A stretch of 6,253 bases of DNA from NCBI GenBank assembly GCA_028717865.1, contig JAQUMZ010000168.1, positions 1 through 6,253 of the forward strand, given 5' to 3'. Source of the stretch: Elusimicrobiota bacterium (GTDB taxonomy: Bacteria; Elusimicrobiota; Elusimicrobia; UBA1565; UBA9628). Shown here piece after piece: positions 1-5,601 of the stretch. The stretch's first letter is position 1. Each line of letters starts with the position of its first letter. Below the pieces are notes generated by a model, which ran no database searches, had not been told where the DNA came from, and saw nothing but the letters and a program-made list of their open reading frames with translations. The position numbers were made by a program, and so were the translations under genes.

Positions 1-1270
1 GGCGAAATCAGAGCTGGTGCTGGCCCTGGAGCAGATCGAGCGCGAGAAGGGCATCCGGAAGGACGATATCCTCAAGATGATCGAGGGCGCGGTGGTCAGC
101 TCCCTGCGCAAGCACGTGGGCAAGAACGCCGTCATCGAGGCCTCCATCGACCCGGATACGGCGGAGTTCAAGGCCGCCGTGGTCAAGAAGGCCGTCGAGA
201 CCGTGGCCGATCCGGAACGCGAGGTGACCCTGGCCGAGGCCCGCCGCTACAAGAAGGACGCCGTCCTGGGCGAGGACTTGCGCCTGCCCGCTCCGGTGAC
301 GGATTTCGCCCGCATCGCCGCGCAGACCGCCAAGCAGGTCCTGGCCCAGAAGGTGCGCGAGGTCGAGCGCGACTCCCTCTACGACGAGTTCAAGCCCAAG
401 GAGGGCGAGATCGTGAACGGTTCGGTGCACCGCTTCCTGGAGCGCAACGTCATCGTCGACATCGGCAAGACCGAGGCCGTCTTGCCGGTGCGCGAGCAGA
501 TCCGGCGCGAGCGCTACTCCATCGGGGGCAACGTCCGCGCCGTCATCCTGCGCGTGGACAAGGCCCAGCGCGGGCCGCAGGTCGTCATATCGCGCGCCGC
601 GCCGCTCTATCTGCGCCGGCTCTTCGAGCTGGAGGTCCCCGAGGTCGCCGAGAAGATAGTGGAGGTCGTGGACGTGGTCCGCGATCCGGGCTTCCGCGCC
701 AAGGTCGTCGTCAAGTCGAACGATTCCAAGATCGACCCCGTGGGCTCCTGCGTGGGCCTGCGCGGCTCGCGCATCCGCTCCATCATGAACGAGCTGGCCG
801 GCGAGCGCATCGATCTCATCCCCTTCGACGAGGACATAACCAAGTATCTGGGGAACTCCCTGGCGCCCGCGAAGGTGCTGTCGGTGCGCGTGCTCGACGA
901 GCCGAACAAGCGCGCCGAGGTCCTCGTCTCCGAGGAACAGCTGAGCTTGGCCATCGGCAAGGAAGGCCAGAACATCCGCCTGGCTTGCCGCCTGACCGGT
1001 TGGGAGCTCGAGGTAAAGGCCGCGCCCGGCAAGGGCAAGCCCGCCGCGCCGGCGGCCGGCGATGCCGCCGCGGTCCTGCGCGGCCTGGAGGGCGTGGGCG
1101 CCAAGATCGCCGAGGCGTTGACGGCGGCCGGTTTCGACACGCCGGAGAAGATCGCGGCCGCCTCGCTCGAGCAGCTCACGGCCGTCGAGGGCGTCGGCGA
1201 GAAGACCGCGCTCAAGGTCGCGGCCGCCGCCAAGAAGCGCCTGGCCGAGGGCCCGGAAGCGGGGGCCTAG
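1..1270 (+). CDS. nusA: Transcription termination/antitermination protein NusA (5' end cut by about 2 bases)
   Basis: NusA binds RNA polymerase and nascent RNA in the cytoplasm and modulates pausing, termination and antitermination. The frame is open from base 2 as A-K-S-E-L-V-L-A-L-E-Q, the usual NusA N-terminus. Base 1 is g, so the start is probably an ATG of which only the last base is present; an internal GTG at 17 would remove conserved residues. On that numbering the protein is 423 aa: polymerase-binding N-terminal domain (about 1-130), S1 domain (about 135-200), KH1 with GLRG at 253-256, KH2 with GKEG at 320-323, an Ala/Pro/Gly linker, then a helix-hairpin-helix unit with LEGVG (363-367) and VEGVG (396-400). 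It is longer than the B. subtilis-type protein, which lacks a C-terminal extension, and shorter than E. coli NusA with two acidic repeats. No ylxR or ylxQ gene lies between it and infB. Identification is secure; the exact start is inferred. Confidence 0.97.
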   Translation, partial: AKSELVLALEQIEREKGIRKDDILKMIEGAVVSSLRKHVGKNAVIEASIDPDTAEFKAAVVKKAVETVADPEREVTLAEARRYKKDAVLGEDLRLPAPVTDFARIAAQTAKQVLAQKVREVERDSLYDEFKPKEGEIVNGSVHRFLERNVIVDIGKTEAVLPVREQIRRERYSIGGNVRAVILRVDKAQRGPQVVISRAAPLYLRRLFELEVPEVAEKIVEVVDVVRDPGFRAKVVVKSNDSKIDPVGSCVGLRGSRIRSIMNELAGERIDLIPFDEDITKYLGNSLAPAKVLSVRVLDEPNKRAEVLVSEEQLSLAIGKEGQNIRLACRLTGWELEVKAAPGKGKPAAPAAGDAAAVLRGLEGVGAKIAEALTAAGFDTPEKIAAASLEQLTAVEGVGEKTALKVAAAAKKRLAEGPEAGA

Positions 1271-1348
1271 CGCGTCCGGCCTGGTCGCCCGGCTTTCCCC
1301 GGACCGCCGCCTGATTTGCGCAAGTTAAGCAAGGAACGTCCCCCTTCA

Positions 1349-1362
1349 TAAAATGCTATTAT
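1349..1362 (+). promoter_or_regulatory. Candidate infB promoter (extended -10)
   Basis: TATTAT at 1357-1362 matches the sigma-70 -10 consensus at 5 of 6 positions and is preceded by TG at 1354-1355, forming an extended -10 (TGCTATTAT). An overlapping TAAAAT at 1349-1354 is a second possible -10. No convincing -35 lies 16-18 bp upstream of either; TTAAGC at 1325-1330 would be 18 bp from TAAAAT and is weak. The surrounding 60 bp is clearly AT-richer than the coding DNA on both sides. Seven bases separate TATTAT from the ATG at 1370, so transcription could begin at or next to that codon. This is inferred from pattern only. Confidence 0.5.
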
Positions 1363-3853
1363 GCCCTTGATGGAAAAGAAGAAGGCGGAAAAGCCGGCCA
1401 AGGAGAAGGCCGGCAAGACCGCCAAGAAGGCGTCCGGCAAGCCTGGGTCCAAGAAGGCGCACAAGGCCAAGAAAACGGTCGCGGGCGTGCGCCAGGCCGA
1501 GGCCGAGAAGCGTACCGTGCAGGAGGAGGGCTCGATCGCCCCCCCCTCGCAAAACCTGGTTTCGGCGTTCGATCTTTTCCGGAAGAAGAAGCTCCTGCAC
1601 TCGACCGGTCCTACGGTGACCCGCCTGGCGCCGGGGGCGTCGTTGCCCAAGCCGCCCAAGCCCGAAGTCCCGGCCGCCGCGGCGCCCGTCGTTTCCGCGC
1701 CGACTGCGGCCGCCGCTGCCGCGGGGGCGGCCGTTTCGGCTCCGGCGCCCGCGGCCGCTCCGGCGGTCAAACCCGCGGCTCCAGCCGCGAGTCCCGCGCC
1801 CGCCCCTGCCGCCGCGCCGGCCCCCGCGGCCGCCGCCCCGGCCGCGCCCCCGCCGCTTCGTCCGGCCATGCCCCCCCGGCCTCAATACCGCATCGGCGCG
1901 CCTTCGCCGCGGCCCGGGGCGGGTCCGCGTTCCGCGGCTCCCGGCGCGCGCCCGGGTTCCTATCGTCCCGGTCCCGGGGCCCATCCGGGCTCCCGGTCCG
2001 CGCATAAGCCCGCGCACAAGCCGGCGCCCAAACCCGCGGCCAGGCCCGAGGCCGCCGCGCCCTCGGCCATGCGCAAGCTCCAGGTTTCGATTATGATGAC
2101 GGTGCGCGATCTGGCCGAGAAGATGGAAGTGAAGTCCCCCGACGTCATCAAAAAGCTCATGACTTTGGGGGTTTTCGCCACCATCAACCAGCGCCTGGAG
2201 CCCGAGTCGGCCTCGATCGTGGCCCAGGAGTTCGGCTTCGAGCTGGATTTCCAGAAGCTCTACAAGGAAGAGGAGATCGCTACCGCCGCCCGCGGCGAAA
2301 CCGATAAGCCCGAATTGCTCAAGCCCCGGCCCCCCGTGGTGACCGTCATGGGCCACGTCGACCACGGCAAGACCAAGCTGCTCGACGCCATCCGCTCCTC
2401 GCGCGTGGCGGAGGGCGAGTCCGGAGGCATCACCCAGCACATCGGGGCTTACCGCGTTCCCACCCCGAAGGGCGACATCGTCTTCCTCGACACCCCGGGC
2501 CACGCCGCCTTCACGGCCATGCGCGCCCGCGGCGCCAAGGTGACCGACATCGTCGTGATCGTGGTCTCCGCCACCGACGGCGTCATGCCGCAGACCGTGG
2601 AGGCCATCGACCACGCCCGGGCCGCCGACGTGCCCATCGTGGTGGCCGTCAACAAGATCGACCTGCCGGGGGCCAATCCGCAGAAGGTCCGCCAGGAGCT
2701 GGCCAATCGCGGCATCCAGCCCGAGGAGTGGGGCGGCAAGAACATCTTCGTGGACGTTTCCGCCAAGCAGAAACTGCACATCGACACCCTGCTCGATATG
2801 CTGTCCTTGCAGGCCGAGATGCTGGATCTCAAGGCCAATCCGGATCGGCCCGCCTCGGGCGCGGTCCTGGAGGCCCGGCTCGATCCCAAGAGGGGCGTGG
2901 TGGCCACCGTCCTGGTCCAGGGCGGCACGCTCAAGCCCGGCGACGCCTTCGTCGCGGGGCTGGCCTACGGCAAGGTCAAGGCCCTGCACGATCACACCGG
3001 CCGGCGCATAATCGCGGCCGGGCCCTCCACCCCGGTCGAGATCCTGGGCGTGATCAACGCCCCCCAGGCCGGCGACGTTTTCAACGTGGTCGCCGACGAG
3101 CGTCAAGCCCGGGAGATCGCCGAGCGCCGCGCTCTGGTGCATCGCGAACAGTCCCTCGCCCATCAAAAGCACATGACCCTGGTCGGACTCAAGAGCAAGC
3201 TTTCGGCCTCGGGCGCGGCGGCGGCCGCCGCCAAGGACCTCAACATCGTGCTCAAGGCCGATGTGCAGGGCTCCCTGCAGGCCCTAAAGGATTCGCTGGA
3301 GGGGCTGTCCACCGCCGAGTGCCGGGTGCGCATCATCCACGGCGACGTCGGCAACGCCAACGAATCCGACGTCCTGCTGGCCTCGGCCTCCGACGCCGTC
3401 TGCCTGCTTTTCAACGCCGACGCCGATCCTCGCGCCCAGGAGGTCGCCGCGCGCGAGGGCGTCGAGGTGCGCAAGTACGCCATCATCTACGATCTCATCG
3501 CCGACGTCCGGGCGGCCCTGGAGGGCCTGCTCGAGCCCGAGGTCGTGGACGTGGCCGCGGGCAAGGGCGAGATCCGGGAGATTTTCAGCGTCAAATCGGG
3601 CAAGGTCGCCGGCTGCATGATCCGGGAGGGCAAGGCCGCTCGGGGCGGCCTGGTGCGCGTGCGGCGCGGCGGCGCGGTGGTGTACGACGGGCGCGTGGCC
3701 ACGCTCAAGCGCTTCAAGGACGACGTCAAGGAAGTGGATAAGGGCCTGGAGTGCGGCATGGATTTCGACGGCTTCAAGGATTTCATGAAGGGCGACCAGC
3801 TCGAGTTTTACGCCAAGGAGACGCGCATCCGCCGCCTGGGCGGCGCGGCCTAG
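1361..3853 (+). CDS. infB: Translation initiation factor IF-2
   Basis: IF2 is the GTPase that places fMet-tRNA on the 30S subunit and promotes 50S joining. Numbering from the ATG at 1361 gives 830 aa. Residues 1-40 are Lys-rich. Residues about 104-236 are a low-complexity Ala/Pro then Pro/Gly/Arg linker. An IF2_N domain covers about 239-292. The GTPase domain shows G1 GHVDHGKT (331-338), G2 GGITQHIGAY, G3 DTPGH (377-381), G4 NKID (431-434) and G5 SAK (467-469). A beta-barrel domain II follows, then domain III from about 628 (KADVQGS) and the tRNA-binding C2 domain from about 734 (ending FKDDVKEV..G.ECG). A short poly-Ala stretch lies near residues 619-624, just before domain III. Neither ATG 1361 nor the in-frame ATG 1370 (MEKKKAEK, 827 aa) has a Shine-Dalgarno at normal distance. 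I prefer 1370 because of the promoter spacing but report the longer form. The domains are all intact. Confidence 0.98.
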   Translation: MPLMEKKKAEKPAKEKAGKTAKKASGKPGSKKAHKAKKTVAGVRQAEAEKRTVQEEGSIAPPSQNLVSAFDLFRKKKLLHSTGPTVTRLAPGASLPKPPKPEVPAAAAPVVSAPTAAAAAAGAAVSAPAPAAAPAVKPAAPAASPAPAPAAAPAPAAAAPAAPPPLRPAMPPRPQYRIGAPSPRPGAGPRSAAPGARPGSYRPGPGAHPGSRSAHKPAHKPAPKPAARPEAAAPSAMRKLQVSIMMTVRDLAEKMEVKSPDVIKKLMTLGVFATINQRLEPESASIVAQEFGFELDFQKLYKEEEIATAARGETDKPELLKPRPPVVTVMGHVDHGKTKLLDAIRSSRVAEGESGGITQHIGAYRVPTPKGDIVFLDTPGHAAFTAMRARGAKVTDIVVIVVSATDGVMPQTVEAIDHARAADVPIVVAVNKIDLPGANPQKVRQELANRGIQPEEWGGKNIFVDVSAKQKLHIDTLLDMLSLQAEMLDLKANPDRPASGAVLEARLDPKRGVVATVLVQGGTLKPGDAFVAGLAYGKVKALHDHTGRRIIAAGPSTPVEILGVINAPQAGDVFNVVADERQAREIAERRALVHREQSLAHQKHMTLVGLKSKLSASGAAAAAAKDLNIVLKADVQGSLQALKDSLEGLSTAECRVRIIHGDVGNANESDVLLASASDAVCLLFNADADPRAQEVAAREGVEVRKYAIIYDLIADVRAALEGLLEPEVVDVAAGKGEIREIFSVKSGKVAGCMIREGKAARGGLVRVRRGGAVVYDGRVATLKRFKDDVKEVDKGLECGMDFDGFKDFMKGDQLEFYAKETRIRRLGGAA

Positions 3854-3869
3854 CGTCCGGCCCCGGCCG

Positions 3870-3874
3870 GGAGG
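3870..3874 (+). promoter_or_regulatory. Ribosome binding site of rbfA
   Basis: GGAGG, inside a longer GGGAGGG, ends 5 bases before the ATG at 3880. It selects this start over the upstream in-frame codons that run into the end of infB. It also shows that this organism uses Shine-Dalgarno initiation, which makes the absence of one at infB notable. Confidence 0.85.
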
Positions 3875-3879
3875 GTCGA

Positions 3880-4230
3880 ATGTTCGAACGCAACGAGCGC
3901 CTGCGCGAGCTTTTCCGGGTCGAGATAACCAAGGCCCTGCGCGAGATCAAGGATCCGGGACTGGGCGGCCTGCTGACCATAACCGACCTCGAGCTGGCCG
4001 ACGACCGCAAGAACGTCACGGTCTTCTATTCCGTCCTGGGCACGGCCAAGGAGCTGCAACGCACGGCGCGGGCGCTGGAGCGCTGCGCCCCGTATATCCA
4101 CCATCTGCTCATCAAGCGGCTCAAGCTCAAGCTGATTCCGCGCATCGCTTTCCGGTTCGACGATACGCCCCGACGGGCCACCCAGGTCGACAAGCTGCTC
4201 GGAGAGATCGAACGGGAGCGCCGGCCGTGA
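3880..4230 (+). CDS. rbfA: 30S ribosome-binding factor RbfA
   Basis: RbfA is a small KH-fold protein that binds the 30S subunit during 16S rRNA maturation and cold adaptation. The 116-aa product has normal family length and recognisable landmarks: an N-terminal helix (RNERLRELFRVEITKALREIKDPGLG), the beta strand LLTITDLELADDRKNVTVFYSVLG (31-54), a helical pair (58-81), and the closing strand RIAFRFDDTP followed by ATQVDKLLGEIE. The ATG has a good Shine-Dalgarno, 26 bases after the infB stop. Its TGA overlaps the GTG start of truB by four bases, so translation is probably coupled. One oddity: where the family has its A-x-G inter-helix kink, this protein reads C69-A70-P71 followed by Y-I-H. That alignment was made from memory. 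The identification is also supported by position between infB and truB. Confidence 0.95.
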   Translation: MFERNERLRELFRVEITKALREIKDPGLGGLLTITDLELADDRKNVTVFYSVLGTAKELQRTARALERCAPYIHHLLIKRLKLKLIPRIAFRFDDTPRRATQVDKLLGEIERERRP

Positions 4231-4958
4231 TTGCGCCCTCGGGCATGCTGCTTTTCGACAAGCCCGAGGGCTGGACTTCCCACGACGCGGTGGCGGTGAT
4301 GCGCCGCATGCTGCCCAAGGGCACGAAGGTGGGCCATTGCGGGACGCTCGATCCCCTGGCTACCGGCCTGCTTATCCTGCTGGTGGGCCCCTGCACGCGC
4401 CTGCAGGCGCGCATGCAGGGGCTCGACAAGGTTTACGCGGGCAAGATCCGCCTGGGCCTCGCCACCGACACCGGCGACGTCACGGGCAAGGTGCTGGAGA
4501 CCCGCCCGGTTCCCGTCCTGTCCTTGGCCGAGGCGCGCTCCTGCCTGGAGTCCTTTCACGGCCTGCAAAGGATGTCCGCGCCCGCCTACTCCGCGGTCAA
4601 GCACAAGGGCAAGGCCCTTTACAAATACGCGCGGGCCGGAGTGGAAGTCCCGGTCAAACCCCGCTCCTGCCAGGTCACGTCCTGGCAGGCCTTGGGCTAC
4701 TGCGCCCCGGACATCGAGCACCGGCTCGCCTGCTCCAGCGGCACCTATGTGCGCGCGCTGGCCGAGCTCGTGGGCCGCAAGCTCGGCTGCGGCGCGACGG
4801 TGCTTACCCTGCGCCGCGAGCGCATCGGCGGTTTTCGCGTCGAGGACGCCCTGACCCTGGAGGCCGCCAAGGCCCTGGACCAGGCCGGCTTGATCCGCCT
4901 CCTGGAAGCTCCCCTGGCCGCCTTGGGAGCGGCCGCCGCCGGAGCGCCGCGGCCGTGA
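4227..4958 (+). CDS. truB: tRNA pseudouridine(55) synthase TruB, short form without PUA domain
   Basis: TruB isomerises U55 in the T-loop of tRNAs to pseudouridine. The 243-aa product begins GMLLFDKPEGWTSHDAV, the standard TruB opening. It carries the catalytic motif GHCGTLDPLATGLL with the aspartate at D42; Cys38 sits where Thr or Ala is common. Other family blocks are YAGKIRLGLATDTGDVTG, MSAPAYSAVKHKGKALY, CSSGTYVRALAELVG and LRRERIGGFRVEDA. After the synthase fold only an Ala-rich tail of about 35 residues remains, so the C-terminal PUA domain seen in E. coli TruB (about 314 aa) is absent. Short TruBs also occur in other lineages, so this need not mean loss of activity. GTG 4227 overlaps the rbfA TGA (GTGA), with GGGAG at 4214-4218 eight bases upstream. 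The 3' end overlaps the next gene in the same way. Confidence 0.96.
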   Translation: MIAPSGMLLFDKPEGWTSHDAVAVMRRMLPKGTKVGHCGTLDPLATGLLILLVGPCTRLQARMQGLDKVYAGKIRLGLATDTGDVTGKVLETRPVPVLSLAEARSCLESFHGLQRMSAPAYSAVKHKGKALYKYARAGVEVPVKPRSCQVTSWQALGYCAPDIEHRLACSSGTYVRALAELVGRKLGCGATVLTLRRERIGGFRVEDALTLEAAKALDQAGLIRLLEAPLAALGAAAAGAPRP

Positions 4959-5311
4959 TCGTGCTGGCGGGCGAAGTCGTGCGCGGGGCGGGGCTGGGCC
5001 GCCGGCTGGGTTTCCCCACCGCGAACGTGGCGGTCGGCTCCCTGCCCCTGCCCGCCTTCGGAGTCTACCGCGCCCAGGCGCTCTGGGACGGCGCTGCGCC
5101 CCGGCCGGCGGTCTGCAACATAGGGGTGCGGCCCACCCTGGGCCGCGGGGCCGCGCCCTGGATCGAGGTCCACGTCCTGGGCTTCGACGGCGACCTTTAC
5201 GGCAAGCGGCTGGAAGTGCGGTGCCTGGACAAGATTCGCGACGAAAAGAAGTTCTCCTCCCTAGAGGAACTGGCGGAGCAAATCCGCCGGGATTGCGCGG
5301 CCGCGTCTTAG
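4955..5311 (+). CDS. Riboflavin kinase (kinase domain only, RibF C-terminal half)
   Basis: This enzyme phosphorylates riboflavin to FMN with ATP. The 118-aa product is a complete flavokinase fold: AGEVVRGAGLGRRLGFPTAN (5-24) contains the nucleotide-binding G-x-PTAN segment; then FGVYRAQA, AVCNIGVRPTLG (52-63), and IEVHVLGFDGDLYG (70-83) with the expected catalytic Glu71; and finally LDKIRDEKKFSSLEELAEQI. In most bacteria this domain is the C-terminal half of bifunctional RibF, preceded by an FMN adenylyltransferase domain of about 180 residues. Here that domain is absent: the gene starts at a GTG overlapping the truB stop by four bases, with GGAG at 4941-4944. The upstream continuation of this frame is only the out-of-frame reading of truB. 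FAD synthesis would then need a separate enzyme elsewhere. No gene symbol is given because ribF normally means the bifunctional form. Confidence 0.93.
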   Translation: MIVLAGEVVRGAGLGRRLGFPTANVAVGSLPLPAFGVYRAQALWDGAAPRPAVCNIGVRPTLGRGAAPWIEVHVLGFDGDLYGKRLEVRCLDKIRDEKKFSSLEELAEQIRRDCAAAS

Positions 5312-5339
5312 GGCTCGCGCAATTCGCCATCCCGACGGC

Positions 5340-5370
5340 ACCGGCTCGCCCCTCCTATGGGCGAGCCGGT
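5340..5370. terminator. Perfect 12-bp hairpin downstream of the operon (possible factor-dependent terminator or RNA end)
   Basis: ACCGGCTCGCCC (5340-5351) pairs perfectly with GGGCGAGCCGGT (5359-5370) around the 7-base loop ctcctat. It begins 28 bases after the riboflavin kinase stop. There is no T-run on either strand, so it is not a canonical intrinsic terminator. It may instead protect the 3' end of the operon mRNA or work with Rho. Confidence 0.5.
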
Positions 5371-5431
5371 TGCGCTCTCGCTGCGCTCAAGCGCTTGTCT
5401 TGTTGCGCGGTCGCTGCGCTCCCGCGCTGGT
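5370..5431. repeat. Tandem direct repeat, two copies of about 29 bp, 33-bp period
   Basis: Copies at 5370-5398 and 5403-5431 match at 24 of 29 positions. Both read TTGCGC, two variable bases, TCGCTGCGCTC, two variable bases, GCGCT, one variable base, GT. The GCGC blocks on either side of the 11-base core are complementary, so each copy can fold as a small hairpin. In copy 2 the variable bases extend the stem to GCGCGG/CCGCGC (5405-5410 with 5422-5427). In copy 1 only one of those two extra pairs forms. It may be a dispersed REP-like element. Confidence 0.7.
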
Positions 5432-5575
5432 TTACGGCAACGACATGATGATCTCCGCCGTAACTGCGGTCCGCGCCCGACCGAAGGGAGGGTGCGGACC
5501 CCAGCGCCGCCACTCCGGGCGGCGCTGAGGCCATTGTGTGTGCCCAGCTCATTGGGCGAGCATTTCCTTATGCTC
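5432..5575. other. Cluster of adjacent stem-loops (candidate structured RNA or bidirectional termination zone)
   Basis: Five inverted repeats lie almost end to end. TTACGGC 5432-5438 pairs with GCCGTAA 5457-5463. GGTCCGC 5468-5474 pairs with GCGGACC 5494-5500, extendable by CTG/CAG across one mismatch. CAGCGCCGCC 5502-5511 pairs with GGCGGCGCTG 5518-5527 around a 6-base loop. GCCCA 5542-5546 pairs with TGGGC 5553-5557. GAGCAT 5558-5563 pairs with ATGCTC 5570-5575. The arms are visible directly; a function as RNA is inference. No promoter that I can recognise precedes the cluster, and the strand of any transcript is unknown. Confidence 0.45.
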
Positions 5576-5601
5576 TTCGGGACGTGATTCTAGAATTGCG
5601 G

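Larger units (their letters stand above)
5312..5601. other. Convergent intergenic region, no credible gene
   Basis: This 290-bp gap separates the end of the + strand operon from the 3' end of the - strand gene. Short open frames cross it on both strands, but their products are Arg/Ala/Ser-rich low-complexity strings with no family resemblance or ribosome site. I found no tRNA, transposase remnant or CRISPR-like spacing. Instead it holds a strong hairpin, a two-copy direct repeat and several adjacent stem-loops, listed separately. Its likely baseline role is ending transcription from both sides, but none of the hairpins is followed by a T-tract. Confidence 0.75.

Noticed and set aside
1274..1304. 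Inverted repeat GTCCGG/CCGGAC after nusA as a terminator
   Set aside because: The stem is only 6 bp with a 19-base loop and no T-tract, and such short GC palindromes are expected by chance here. The operon probably reads through.
1346..3172. 608-codon open frame antisense to infB
   Set aside because: It mirrors infB in GC-rich DNA, where antisense stops are rare. The product is a Gly/Arg/His/Asp-rich string with no family resemblance, and infB is certain on the other strand.
2728..3741. 337-codon open frame in another + frame within infB
   Set aside because: It lies inside the IF2 GTPase and C-terminal coding region and is Arg/Gly-rich with no recognisable domain.
4026..5330. 434-codon open frame antisense to rbfA, truB and the riboflavin kinase gene
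   Set aside because: It is low-complexity Arg/Pro/Gly/Ala sequence running across three well-identified genes, a compositional shadow.
5370..5431. CRISPR array
   Set aside because: There are only two imperfect copies with about 4 bases between them, so no spacer-sized gap, and no cas gene nearby.
5432..5527. A tRNA gene suggested by successive stem-loops
   Set aside because: There is no acceptor stem enclosing the loops, no T-loop TTCGA-type sequence and no CCA-proximal arrangement.
5355..5587. Small open frames on both strands in the convergent gap
   Set aside because: They consist of the repeat and hairpin sequence read as Arg/Ser/Ala-rich peptides, with no ribosome site, and they overlap each other on opposite strands.
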